The position numbers were made by a program, and so were the translations under genes. This document shows, in pieces, positions 1-6,661 of a stretch of 8,729 nucleotides of DNA. A model generated the notes under the pieces. The model ran no database searches. It saw nothing but the letters and a program-made list of their open reading frames with translations, and was not told where the DNA came from. How positions within the stretch are numbered: position 1 is the first letter of the stretch; every line of letters begins with the position of its first letter. Source of the stretch: JBBQUN01 sp038212405. Lineage in GTDB: Bacteria; Actinomycetota; Acidimicrobiia; Acidimicrobiales; SZUA-35. The stretch lies in contig JBBQUN010000206.1 of assembly GCA_038212405.1 (NCBI GenBank), forward strand, positions 1 to 8,729, given 5' to 3'.

Positions 1-86
1 CGGAAGAGGAAGAAGTTGAATACCAGGACGAACACCAGTGTCAGCAGCGCCCCAACGACCTTGCGGCCAACGAAAGCGGGGTTCAT
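1..86 (-). CDS. ABC transporter permease, oligopeptide (DppB/OppB) type, N-terminal fragment
   Basis: Only the first 28 codons are present; the gene runs off the left edge. The start is an ATG at 86-84, preceded by a purine-rich GTGAGGG ribosome binding site about six bases upstream. The peptide opens with MNPAFVGRK and then becomes a strongly hydrophobic segment ending VFNFFLF. A short basic N-terminus followed at once by a first membrane helix is typical of DppB/OppB-family inner-membrane permeases, where this helix usually continues into an R-x-x-P-G-D-P motif that would lie outside the window. It follows the alpha-galactosidase on the same strand after 118 noncoding bases, so it may be the next operon or a distal part of this one. 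With so little protein, another membrane protein cannot be excluded. Confidence 0.5.
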   Translation of the reverse strand, partial: MNPAFVGRKVVGALLTLVFVLVFNFFLF

Positions 87-204
87 CGTGGGCCCTCACT
101 CCACGCCACGTCCGATGACTTCCTTTGATCGAGAGTCGTGAACGCTCGCCACGAGATGGCGAATGATGCATCCGCTCGAGAAGGAGCGCAAGCGAAGGGC
201 GTAC
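87..204. other. Intergenic region with two short hairpins
   Basis: This is the space between the alpha-galactosidase stop and the next minus-strand gene. Two perfect stems are visible: TCGCCA/TGGCGA (146-151 and 157-162, five-base loop) and CGCTC/GAGCG (173-177 and 184-188, six-base loop). The second sits 17 bases past the stop codon. Neither is followed by a T-run on the minus strand, so they are not classical intrinsic terminators; they may slow polymerase or protect the 3' end of the transcript. A weak promoter-like pair on the minus strand (TTGCGC, 17 bases, CATCAT) could serve the downstream permease but is too degenerate to call. Confidence 0.3.
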
Positions 205-2301
205 TCAGTTTCGACGAGTCAACTCGATCAAGAGTGCTTGCTCGGAGTGGATCACCGGTAGCTGGAGTCCGATCTGCATGAGCTGAGCCCCTGTCGCCTC
301 GATCGGCCCCGGGAACCACGGCGGCGACTGTCGACTCATCTCGGTTGGCAATCCGAGATCATCGATGGTCGTGACGCGGTAGCTGATCGCAGGGTCGAGG
401 CCGACGAGTCGCATTGGCGCAGTGACGTTTGCTTGCGTCGGCTGCATCTGGACGTAGGCGAACACCGCCTGTGAGCGATCGTCGCTCACCACTCCGTGAA
501 TCAAGGCATTGGCGTCGGGATGCTCGCAACGGTAGGTACGCCCGGCATGCAAGAGCGGTCGGAGCCGTTTGTGCAGTCCCACCGCCGACGCAACCTGCGC
601 CCGTTGGTCTTCATTTGCGGCGAGCAGATTCCACTCGATGCCAAGGTGACCGAACAGGGCGGTCGCCGCGCGAAATGCCACGTCTTGACGACGACGCGTC
701 GTGTGGGCCCGCTCCGGCCCGATATGTGCACCCATGACTTCGGGTGGGAACAGCATCGAGAAGCCGCGTTGGATCAACTGGCGCTCGAGCGCGTCGTTGC
801 AATCGGAGGTCCAGATGCGATCCGTGCGGCGCAAGATCCCGAGATCGGCCCGACCACCGCCTGATGCGCAGCTTTCGATTTCGACGTCGGGGAATGCTGC
901 TCGCAGCCGGTCGATCAATTCGTACACCCCGAGAACATGGTCATGCGTGCCCGGTCGGCCGTCTCGGTTCGAACCCTGCACGATGTCACGATTCATGTCC
1001 CACTTGAAGTAGGCGATGTCGTAGCCATCGAGGAGAGCGTGCAGCGCGCCGAAGAGGTAGTCGCGCACCTCGGGGCGACCCAGATCGAGCACCAACTGGC
1101 GACGGCCGAGGACCGGCTCGTAGCCGTTGGTTGCCAGGATCCACTCGGGGTGAGCACGGAAGAGATCGGAGTCAGGATTGACCATCTCGGGCTCGACCCA
1201 CAGTCCGAACTCCATGTCGAGCGAGCGCACGTGGTCGATGATCGGACCGAGACCATCAGGCCATACTGCATCGCTCACCCACCAGTCACCCAGGCCGGCG
1301 CTGTCGTTGCGGCGACCGCCGAACCACCCGTCATCGAGGACGAATCGCTCGACGCCAACCTCGGCAGCCACATCAGCCAATGCCGACAAGGTGGTGAGGT
1401 CGTGCTCGAAATAGACCGCTTCCCACGTATTGAGGATGACCGGCCGCACTCCCGACGAGGGCAGCCGCCGCCGGACCTCTCGATGAAAAGCCTGACTCGC
1501 TCCCGACAGCCCCGCAGGCGACCAGGCCACCACCACATCCGGGGCGTCGTAGCGCTCACCCTTCGCCAGCACGACCTCGCCGGGATCAAGGAGTTCGCTG
1601 CACTGCAGGTGACGACGGCCATCGGGCAGTTGCTGCGCTGCCAGCTCGTAGTTGCCGCTCCACGCGAGCTGCACGCCCCACACCTCGCCGAGCTGTTCGG
1701 AGAATCCGCGATCACCAGCGAACATGGCGGGCATCGCGGCATGGGAGGTGCGCCCTGATCGATTCGCAACGACCGTCGTACCGTCGAGGGAGCTGCGACG
1801 TGGCTGGAACTCTCGGCACCAGCGACCTTCGAAGCTCAACAGCTCCTCGGCCCGCACGGGTAGCGCAATCGAAGGGGCAAGCCGCTGCACGCCGAAGCCG
1901 TCGTCACCGAGATTGGTGAGTGACGCGCTGATCCTCAACACGTCGGCCACGTCGAAGAAGAGGGTGAGGGCCAACTCGGCCACGTCGTCGATCAACTCGA
2001 ACGTCGCCGATGTCTCGGCGACCTCCAAGGACCGGCGCTCGAATCGTGTCGACCATGCCGTACCATCGGGTCGAGCCCCAACCAGGCCGGGCCGCCCCGG
2101 ATACCCGAGCGAATGCTCGGCGATCACGCCGAGAGGGACGACGGTGTCAAGACCAGCGTGGGCAACCGGCAGACGGCTGAGCTGAGGAGCGAATCCGTCG
2201 AGCACCGGACCGATGGAGGCAATTTCGGGCATGCCACCGGTATCGAGAACGATCACACTGAGCTCGTCGCTGGACAGGCGGACTGGTTCGTACGTATTCA
2301 T
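205..2301 (-). CDS. Alpha-galactosidase, glycoside hydrolase family 36
   Basis: This 698-residue enzyme hydrolyses terminal alpha-1,6-linked galactose from oligosaccharides such as melibiose or raffinose (EC 3.2.1.22). The order matches GH36: an N-terminal beta-sandwich (about 1-280), a catalytic barrel (about 285-600) and a C-terminal beta domain. The barrel carries FVLDDGWFGGR (320-330), the nucleophile motif FKWDMNR with Asp435, ESCASGGGR (476-484), and WTSDCND with the presumed acid/base Asp500. Length fits the usual 700-730. No signal peptide is seen, so it should act in the cytoplasm on imported sugar. The ATG at 2301 overlaps the galT stop as ATGA; the reading frame stays open upstream only because it shadows galT. 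It is last in the operon. The exact substrate cannot be read from sequence. Confidence 0.95.
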   Translation of the reverse strand: MNTYEPVRLSSDELSVIVLDTGGMPEIASIGPVLDGFAPQLSRLPVAHAGLDTVVPLGVIAEHSLGYPGRPGLVGARPDGTAWSTRFERRSLEVAETSATFELIDDVAELALTLFFDVADVLRISASLTNLGDDGFGVQRLAPSIALPVRAEELLSFEGRWCREFQPRRSSLDGTTVVANRSGRTSHAAMPAMFAGDRGFSEQLGEVWGVQLAWSGNYELAAQQLPDGRRHLQCSELLDPGEVVLAKGERYDAPDVVVAWSPAGLSGASQAFHREVRRRLPSSGVRPVILNTWEAVYFEHDLTTLSALADVAAEVGVERFVLDDGWFGGRRNDSAGLGDWWVSDAVWPDGLGPIIDHVRSLDMEFGLWVEPEMVNPDSDLFRAHPEWILATNGYEPVLGRRQLVLDLGRPEVRDYLFGALHALLDGYDIAYFKWDMNRDIVQGSNRDGRPGTHDHVLGVYELIDRLRAAFPDVEIESCASGGGRADLGILRRTDRIWTSDCNDALERQLIQRGFSMLFPPEVMGAHIGPERAHTTRRRQDVAFRAATALFGHLGIEWNLLAANEDQRAQVASAVGLHKRLRPLLHAGRTYRCEHPDANALIHGVVSDDRSQAVFAYVQMQPTQANVTAPMRLVGLDPAISYRVTTIDDLGLPTEMSRQSPPWFPGPIEATGAQLMQIGLQLPVIHSEQALLIELTRRN

Positions 2302-3170
2302 GGGACCCCGATGATGACATCTCGTAGTTGTGCCGCCGCCACCTCCGGCTCGACCGTGTTGAAGAACTCGCCTGACCCGAGTTCGCCGGCAGCGATGAAA
2401 CGCATCACGCCCTGACTCCGCCAGGGCGACACGATGTCGATGTGGAGGCGAGCAGACGGCCAGTCGCCGCCATCGCTCGGGCGTTGATGGACCCACAACA
2501 TGTAGGGCGTCCGCGTCTCGAAGAATCGGTCGAGTCTGGTGAGCACATCGACCAGCAACGCGGCGAGCTCGTTTCGCTGACGATCGTCGAGCGACGGGAG
2601 GTCGACGATCGGTTCCTTGGACGCAAGGCGAAGTGCGTAGGGGAAGCTCGGGGCGAAGGGCACCCATGCCTGCCATTGGCCGGCCGTTGCCACCAATCGA
2701 TCGCTCGGCTCGTCGAGCGCTCCGTCGGCCAGTTCTTTGGCCGGCAACGCTGGAACATGGTCGAACGCGTAGATCTGGCCGTGCGGATGAGCGATCGTGG
2801 CGCCGACCTCGGGACCGCGATTCTCGAAGATCAGCACATAGTCGACATCGTCGCGGCTGCCGAGCTCGGTTGTCCGCTCGGCCCACAGATCGATCACTTT
2901 GCGAGCGCCAGAACAGCCAAGGTCCCAGAACGAGGCGTCGTGCTCTGGGCTATAGAGCACGACCTCGGCCAGACCATCGGGCAAGGCCGGCCAGCGGTTC
3001 TTGAACCAACGCACGTCGTAGGGCTCGGGCGCTTCCAATCCGCCGACACAAAACGGGCATCCGCTCGCCGGGAGGTTCGGCCGCTTCTGTCGCTTGCGAA
3101 CGATGTAGGTGGTGTCGCCGGTGAGCGGATCGACCCGGCGGTCGCTGTTGGTCAGGGCCGAGGAAGTCAA
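2298..3170 (-). CDS. galT: Galactose-1-phosphate uridylyltransferase (GalT)
   Basis: This 290-residue HIT-superfamily enzyme exchanges UMP between UDP-glucose and galactose-1-phosphate in the Leloir pathway (EC 2.7.7.12). The zinc site is suggested by CPFC (Cys38, Cys41), His77 in SPEHD, and His128. The active site is AHPHGQ (127-132), in which His130 should carry the uridylyl group. NRWPALP (58-64) and FENRG (115-119) match the nucleotide-binding parts of the family. LHIDIVSPWRS (242-252) corresponds to the C-terminal strand motif. It is shorter than the usual 330-350 residues but lacks no recognisable catalytic element. The start is TTG at 3170: it has AAGGG eight bases upstream, and the frame is closed by a TGA at 3200-3198 with no other start between. 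It lies four bases after the permease stop and overlaps the alpha-galactosidase start by four bases. No galactokinase lies beside it. Confidence 0.93.
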   Translation of the reverse strand: MTSSALTNSDRRVDPLTGDTTYIVRKRQKRPNLPASGCPFCVGGLEAPEPYDVRWFKNRWPALPDGLAEVVLYSPEHDASFWDLGCSGARKVIDLWAERTTELGSRDDVDYVLIFENRGPEVGATIAHPHGQIYAFDHVPALPAKELADGALDEPSDRLVATAGQWQAWVPFAPSFPYALRLASKEPIVDLPSLDDRQRNELAALLVDVLTRLDRFFETRTPYMLWVHQRPSDGGDWPSARLHIDIVSPWRSQGVMRFIAAGELGSGEFFNTVEPEVAAAQLRDVIIGVP

Positions 3171-3174
3171 TGCG

Positions 3175-4065
3175 TCAACCCTTGCTTGCGCCGAGCGTCA
3201 GACCAGCGATGAAGTGCTTCTGCAGAGCGAAGTAGACCGCAAGGGTCGGGATGGCCACGTAGACCGAGGCGGCAGCGATCAAATTGTCATCGGTGAAGAA
3301 CTCGCCACCCAGGTTGGCGAGCGACGAGGTGATCGGCCGGTCGGCGCCTTGCTGCTCCAACACGACAGCCCAGAAGAAGTCGTTGTAGATCCACGTGAAC
3401 TCGAGCGTCGCCAACGCCGCAAGTGCCGGGCGGGTGAGCGGCATGATGATCTTGGAGTACTGGACCCACACGCTGGCACCGTCGACGACCGCCGCCTCGT
3501 TCAGTTCCTTGGGAAGCAGCTTCATGTAGTTGCTGAGAACGAACGTGCAGAAACCAGATTGGAAGGCAACGTGGATGAGGATCAGACCCCACACCGAGCC
3601 ATTCAACTTGCCCGAGTTCGACAAGAACTCAGGCAGCGGGATCCGGTTGTACATCTGGAACAGTGGCTGAATGATGATCTGCTGTGGCAACAGGTTGCCG
3701 GCAGTGAACAGGACGAGGAACGACACATTGAACTTCCACGAGAACCGGCTTGCTGCGAACGCAACCATGCTCGAGAAGAACAGGGTCAACGCGAGCGCGG
3801 GGACGAGGATCAGGGCCGTGTTCCAGTAGCGCCCCGGGATGTCGCCTTGATCCCATGCGTTTCGATAGTTCTCGAGCGTGAAACTGTCGGGGATCGAGAA
3901 GTAGCCATCTCGAACGGTCTCGGAGAACGGTCGGAAGGACGAGAAGAAGGCACCGATCAATGGCACCAGCCACAGAATGGCGAAGGTGATCAAGAACAAG
4001 TGGAGGAGAACACGCTGCGGCGTGAGCTTCTTGCCCTTGGCTCCAACGACGTTGGCAGCGGTCAT
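3175..4065 (-). CDS. Carbohydrate ABC transporter permease, MalG-like (CUT1 family)
   Basis: This 296-residue inner-membrane protein is one half of the sugar channel. About six membrane segments can be drawn (roughly 18-40, 82-105, 113-135, 156-178, 214-234, 264-283). Between the fourth and fifth is the cytoplasmic EAA loop, ELNEAAVVDGASVWVQYSK continuing to IIMPL (187-210), with the conserved EAA, Gly196 and the final Pro; this loop docks onto the ATPase. The C-terminal QKHFIAGLTLGASKG closely matches the ending typical of MalG-type permeases. The ATG at 4065 overlaps the stop of the upstream permease as ATGA and has a GGGAG element about eight bases before it, so coupling with its partner is likely. 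The substrate is inferred as an alpha-galactoside from the downstream alpha-galactosidase and galT. Confidence 0.93.
   Translation of the reverse strand: MTAANVVGAKGKKLTPQRVLLHLFLITFAILWLVPLIGAFFSSFRPFSETVRDGYFSIPDSFTLENYRNAWDQGDIPGRYWNTALILVPALALTLFFSSMVAFAASRFSWKFNVSFLVLFTAGNLLPQQIIIQPLFQMYNRIPLPEFLSNSGKLNGSVWGLILIHVAFQSGFCTFVLSNYMKLLPKELNEAAVVDGASVWVQYSKIIMPLTRPALAALATLEFTWIYNDFFWAVVLEQQGADRPITSSLANLGGEFFTDDNLIAAASVYVAIPTLAVYFALQKHFIAGLTLGASKG
3179..3183 (-). promoter_or_regulatory. Ribosome binding site deciding the TTG start of galT
   Basis: AAGGG on the minus strand lies inside the last codons of the MalG-like permease, eight bases before the TTG at 3170. With no ATG or GTG available between the upstream in-frame stop and this TTG, it fixes the galT start. 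The overlap with the permease end suggests translation of galT depends on ribosomes finishing the permease gene. Confidence 0.6.
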
Positions 4066-5057
4066 ATCTCGCTCTCCCGATAGTGGTTGGTGACATACCA
4101 GATCACGAATCCGATACAGAGCAGGAAGAGCAACACGGCATAGGCCGATCCTCGCCCGACATTGCCACCGCCCTCACCCAGGAGGTTGTTGGTCGTGAGG
4201 ATCGACAACACCTGTGTGCGACGAGGGGTGTTCAGCACGTAGATGATGTCGAATGCCCGCAACGCTTCGATCACGGTGATCACGGCGACCACCACATTGA
4301 TGGGCTTGAGCGTCGGGAACAAGACGTGGCGAAAGGCCTGCCATTCATTGCAGCCATCGATCGCGGCGGACTCTCGTAGGGATTGGTCGACGCTCTTCAT
4401 GCCTGCGAGGTAGAGCACCATGATGTAACCGGTGTGGCGCCAAGCGATGGCAACGAGGATCGCAACGAAATTCTTGGAGATGCCGTAGTTCTCGGAGAAG
4501 GCGATCATGAAGCCCTGGTTTCCGAGCCAGTTCACCGGATCGCCGCTGCCGAAGAGCGACGTCGCCAGTCCGTTCTCGGTGCTGTAGACCACGCTCTGCC
4601 AGATGAACCCGACGACGGCGAGCGACAACACGACCGGGGTATAGAACATGCTCTGGTAGATACGGCTGCCCTTGAGGTTCTTGTCGAGTAGATACGCCAA
4701 CAGCATGCCAAAGAGCGTTGGCCCCAGGAACAGAAAGATGAGCAGCGCCAGGTTGTTGATGACGGCCTGCCAGAAGTCCTTCTCGAAGACGGTGAAGATC
4801 TGTTCGTAGTTCAAGAAGCCGACGAAGTTGATATCGGAAAGTCGGATGCCTTTCCAGTCGGTGAACGAAAAGAAGATCGATGCCAGCGCTGGTACCCAAA
4901 CCAGCATCACGTGAAGGAACGTCGGGATCGCGATCATCAAGACGAAGACCGTGCGATCCCGACCCGAGAGGGCCATCGCACTGCGCCGCTTCCGCTGTTT
5001 TTTGGGTGTGTTGTCGACACCCGAGTCAGTGGTGTCAAGCGGCGCAGTGGCAGTCAT
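4062..5057 (-). CDS. Carbohydrate ABC transporter permease, MalF-like (CUT1 family)
   Basis: This 331-residue membrane protein pairs with the MalG-like permease to form the translocation pore. A long basic cytoplasmic N-terminus (KKQRKRR, 19-25) precedes about six membrane segments (roughly 37-64, 97-122, 138-158, 195-218, 252-274, 304-324). The EAA loop lies at 226-248 (SLRESAAIDGCNEWQAF, then RHVLFP), here with ESA in place of the common EAA and Gly235 present. VFVLMIAIPTFLHVMLVWVP near the start is the usual first helix of this family. The ATG at 5057 follows AGAAGGAA at good spacing. It begins 28 bases after the binding-protein stop and overlaps the next permease by four bases. It lacks the long N-terminal periplasmic insertion of the Escherichia coli MalF, as is usual in this family in Actinomycetota. 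Confidence 0.93.
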   Translation of the reverse strand: MTATAPLDTTDSGVDNTPKKQRKRRSAMALSGRDRTVFVLMIAIPTFLHVMLVWVPALASIFFSFTDWKGIRLSDINFVGFLNYEQIFTVFEKDFWQAVINNLALLIFLFLGPTLFGMLLAYLLDKNLKGSRIYQSMFYTPVVLSLAVVGFIWQSVVYSTENGLATSLFGSGDPVNWLGNQGFMIAFSENYGISKNFVAILVAIAWRHTGYIMVLYLAGMKSVDQSLRESAAIDGCNEWQAFRHVLFPTLKPINVVVAVITVIEALRAFDIIYVLNTPRRTQVLSILTTNNLLGEGGGNVGRGSAYAVLLFLLCIGFVIWYVTNHYRESEI

Positions 5058-5085
5058 CGTGGTTCCTTCTCAGTGGCTCGGTCGA

Positions 5086-6444
5086 TCAGCCGCCAAGGAT
5101 GACGGCGGCCTGCTCCTGCATGTCAGACAGGATCGAGTCGACCTTGGTCGGATCGGCGATGAAGTCGGCGAGACGAGGACCGGCGACGTTCGATGCGAAC
5201 TCGGGGCTGGTGTCACGGTCGAGGAACTGGGTCACGAACTTGGCCTCTGACACCATCTTGAATGTCTTGGCCTGTAGCTCGTTGTAGGCAGCGCTGTTCG
5301 CCTTCGACGACGGGGCGACGGCGGAGGGATCCTCGGCCAGGTAGGCGTCTTGCGCCGCTGCAGTTCCGAAGAAGCCGATGAGTTCGAGGGCAGCCGCTTC
5401 GTTCTTCGGCGACTTGGCCATCATCCAACCATCGATCGGGGCCTCGACCACGTCGATGCCGTGTTCGGCATTGATCTCGGGGAAGGGGAAGAAGTCGACG
5501 TCATCGAGTTCTTCGGCCGGGAACTGCTGACCAACGAAGGTGCCGATGACCATCATGCCGGCTTCGCCCGAAACGAGGGCAGCCGCTGCCTCTTCCCAGG
5601 TGCGACCATTGGGGTCGGCCATGGTCATCGGCAGAAGCTCGGCCCAGGTCGAGAAGACTTCCTTGACCTTGTCGTCTTCCCACGATTCCTTGCCGGCCAT
5701 GAGGTCGACGTGGAACTGGTAGCCGTTGATGCGGAAGTTGAGCTGATCGAAGGTTCCCATGGCCGGCCAGAAGCCGTCGTTGCCGAGGGCGAACGGGGTG
5801 ATACCTGCCGCTTCCATCTCACCGGCGAGGGTCTTCATCTCGTCGAACGTGGTCGGTACTTCCCACCCGTTGTCGGCGAAAACGCTCTTGCGGTAGTGCA
5901 CACCCCATGCGTAGTAGTTCCACGGCACGAAGTACTGCTTGCCGTCGTCACCGGTGGAGGCGGTCTTGAAGCCGTCACCGAGTTCGCCGTCGAGAGCAGG
6001 CCACACGCTGGAGACGTCGCCGAGAAGATCCTGGGCGGCAAAGAAGCGCATCCGGTAGCCGGCGAACCATGGAATCACGTCGTCGGGGTTCTGGAGGTAG
6101 GTGGAGATGTTCTCCTGGAACGTGTTGTGGTCGACCTCGTTGATCTTGACCGTGACGTCCTCATTCGGCAGTGCGTCGACGGCGGCCTGAAGACCGGCCT
6201 GCGGCACCTCGTTGGAATAGTTCGAGCCCAGCGTCACCTCACCGGTTGCCGGCTCCGCAGCTGCTCCCCCGGCGTCACTTCCGGCACCAGCGTCGGTTGC
6301 CGAGTCACTACCGCAGGCGGCAAGCAATCCTGGTATGGCCACGACACCGGCGGCCAGGGCCGTGGTCTTGAGCACCGATCGTCTCCCAACAGAGAAGCCC
6401 ACTTGCGAGGGGCTCGGAGACTTCGGCAGTTGCAGTTCGTCCAT
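5086..6444 (-). CDS. Extracellular sugar-binding lipoprotein of an ABC transporter
   Basis: This 452-residue protein captures sugar outside the cell for the two permeases that follow it. The N-terminus carries a twin-arginine-like motif (GRRSVLK, 20-26), a hydrophobic stretch, and a lipobox ending LLAAC with Cys44 as the lipid-modified residue, followed by a Gly/Ala/Ser/Asp-rich linker (about 45-70). This predicts Tat export and membrane anchoring. The rest resembles family 1 extracellular solute-binding proteins, including a central MTMADPNGRTWEEAAAAL segment and a late AAALELIGFFGTAAAQDAYL helix. The ATG at 6444 is chosen over a start 25 codons upstream because it has AGAAGGA eight bases before it and gives a normal signal peptide. 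It is the first and probably most highly expressed gene of the operon. The ligand is inferred from context only. Confidence 0.93.
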   Translation of the reverse strand: MDELQLPKSPSPSQVGFSVGRRSVLKTTALAAGVVAIPGLLAACGSDSATDAGAGSDAGGAAAEPATGEVTLGSNYSNEVPQAGLQAAVDALPNEDVTVKINEVDHNTFQENISTYLQNPDDVIPWFAGYRMRFFAAQDLLGDVSSVWPALDGELGDGFKTASTGDDGKQYFVPWNYYAWGVHYRKSVFADNGWEVPTTFDEMKTLAGEMEAAGITPFALGNDGFWPAMGTFDQLNFRINGYQFHVDLMAGKESWEDDKVKEVFSTWAELLPMTMADPNGRTWEEAAAALVSGEAGMMVIGTFVGQQFPAEELDDVDFFPFPEINAEHGIDVVEAPIDGWMMAKSPKNEAAALELIGFFGTAAAQDAYLAEDPSAVAPSSKANSAAYNELQAKTFKMVSEAKFVTQFLDRDTSPEFASNVAGPRLADFIADPTKVDSILSDMQEQAAVILGG

Positions 6445-6471
6445 TTTCAATGTCCTTCTCTCCCGGATGCA

Positions 6472-6487
6472 CCGTCCTGATGGACGG
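6472..6487. repeat. 16-base palindrome in the leader of the transport operon
   Basis: CCGTCC and GGACGG form a perfect six-base inverted repeat around a four-base centre (6478-6481). It lies 28 bases upstream of the binding-protein start and about 13 bases before its ribosome binding site. As RNA it would form a stable small hairpin, extendable by G-U pairs; as DNA it could be a dimeric regulator site. Which of these applies cannot be decided from the sequence. Confidence 0.5.
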
Positions 6488-6512
6488 CACACGACAATGC
6501 TGCGGTTCCGGT

Positions 6513-6530
6513 CAATCAACCAAAATCAAA
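6513..6530 (-). promoter_or_regulatory. Candidate DeoR-family operator cluster downstream of the operon promoter
   Basis: Three same-orientation AAYCAA cores (read on the plus strand) are packed here: AATCAA at 6514-6519, AACCAA at 6518-6523 and AATCAA at 6524-6529. The two AATCAA copies are exactly ten bases apart, one helical turn. Tandem direct repeats of this kind are known for DeoR-family repressors, and the core resembles the WRAYCAADARD site I recall for Bacillus IolR. The cluster lies about 20-35 bases after the predicted transcription start, where a bound repressor would block elongation. Confidence 0.45.
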
Positions 6531-6554
6531 CGCAAAACACCAGAACCGGCCATG

Positions 6555-6583
6555 ATCCTGAGCTGAATTCACCGTCGTGTCAA
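6555..6583 (-). promoter_or_regulatory. Predicted sigma-70-type promoter of the sugar transport and galactose operon
   Basis: On the minus strand a perfect TTGACA (6583-6578) is followed by a 17-base spacer and CAGGAT (6560-6555), which keeps the A at position 2 and the AT at positions 5-6 of a -10 box. Transcription would start near 6548 and give a leader of about 105 bases that contains the operator cluster and the palindrome. Confidence 0.45.
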
Positions 6584-6591
6584 CCAAGAGA
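6580..6591 (-). promoter_or_regulatory. Second candidate operator overlapping the operon -35 box
   Basis: TCAACCAA at 6580-6587 exactly repeats the eight bases at 6516-6523, 64 bases away and in the same orientation. With its flank (6581-6591) it agrees with the recalled IolR-type consensus WRAYCAADARD at ten of eleven positions. It shares TCAA with the -35 box of the predicted minus-strand promoter, so binding here would exclude RNA polymerase. Together with the cluster at 6513-6530 it could allow DNA looping. Confidence 0.45.
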
Positions 6592-6624
6592 GGCCTTTGG
6601 TCACATCGGGGACAATCCCACCTG

Positions 6625-6654
6625 TTGACTTCTGTGCGATTCCCTGGGCACTCT
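6625..6654 (+). promoter_or_regulatory. Possible promoter of the deoR-family gene, leaderless transcript
   Basis: TTGACT (6625-6630) is followed after 18 bases by a poor -10 match, CACTCT (6649-6654), placing the start of transcription at or next to the ATG at 6662. No Shine-Dalgarno sequence sits at normal spacing before that ATG, which fits a leaderless message, common in Actinomycetota. GTTGAC at 6624-6629 is the inverse of GTCAAC at 6579-6584, so the repressor might also touch its own promoter. Confidence 0.3.
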
Positions 6655-6661
6655 GTATTCC

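Noticed and set aside
2302..2886. In-frame upstream extension of the alpha-galactosidase (893 residues in total)
   Set aside because: The added 195 residues are arginine-rich, match nothing in GH36 and lie wholly inside galT in another frame; the ATGA-coupled ATG at 2301 gives the normal family length.
3109..4083. Plus-strand open frame (324 codons) opposite the MalG-like permease
   Set aside because: Its product is a low-complexity Glu/Arg/Gln-rich string, as expected from the antisense of a membrane protein gene.
5058..5085. Stem-loop between the binding-protein and MalF-like genes for differential expression
   Set aside because: Only a four-base GGCT/AGCC stem with a nine-base loop is visible, which is not above chance.
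5350..6480. Long plus-strand open frame (376 codons) opposite the binding-protein gene
   Set aside because: It mirrors the codon pattern of the real gene on the other strand, shows no family motif, and is of a kind common in GC-rich DNA.
6445..6519. Upstream extension of the binding protein by 25 residues
   Set aside because: It would bury the signal peptide, passes through the palindrome and ribosome binding site, and lacks its own good ribosome binding site.
6503..6548. Inverted repeat CGGTTC/GAACCG flanking the operator cluster
   Set aside because: Six bases separated by 34 is weak, and there is no further symmetry to support a site or hairpin.
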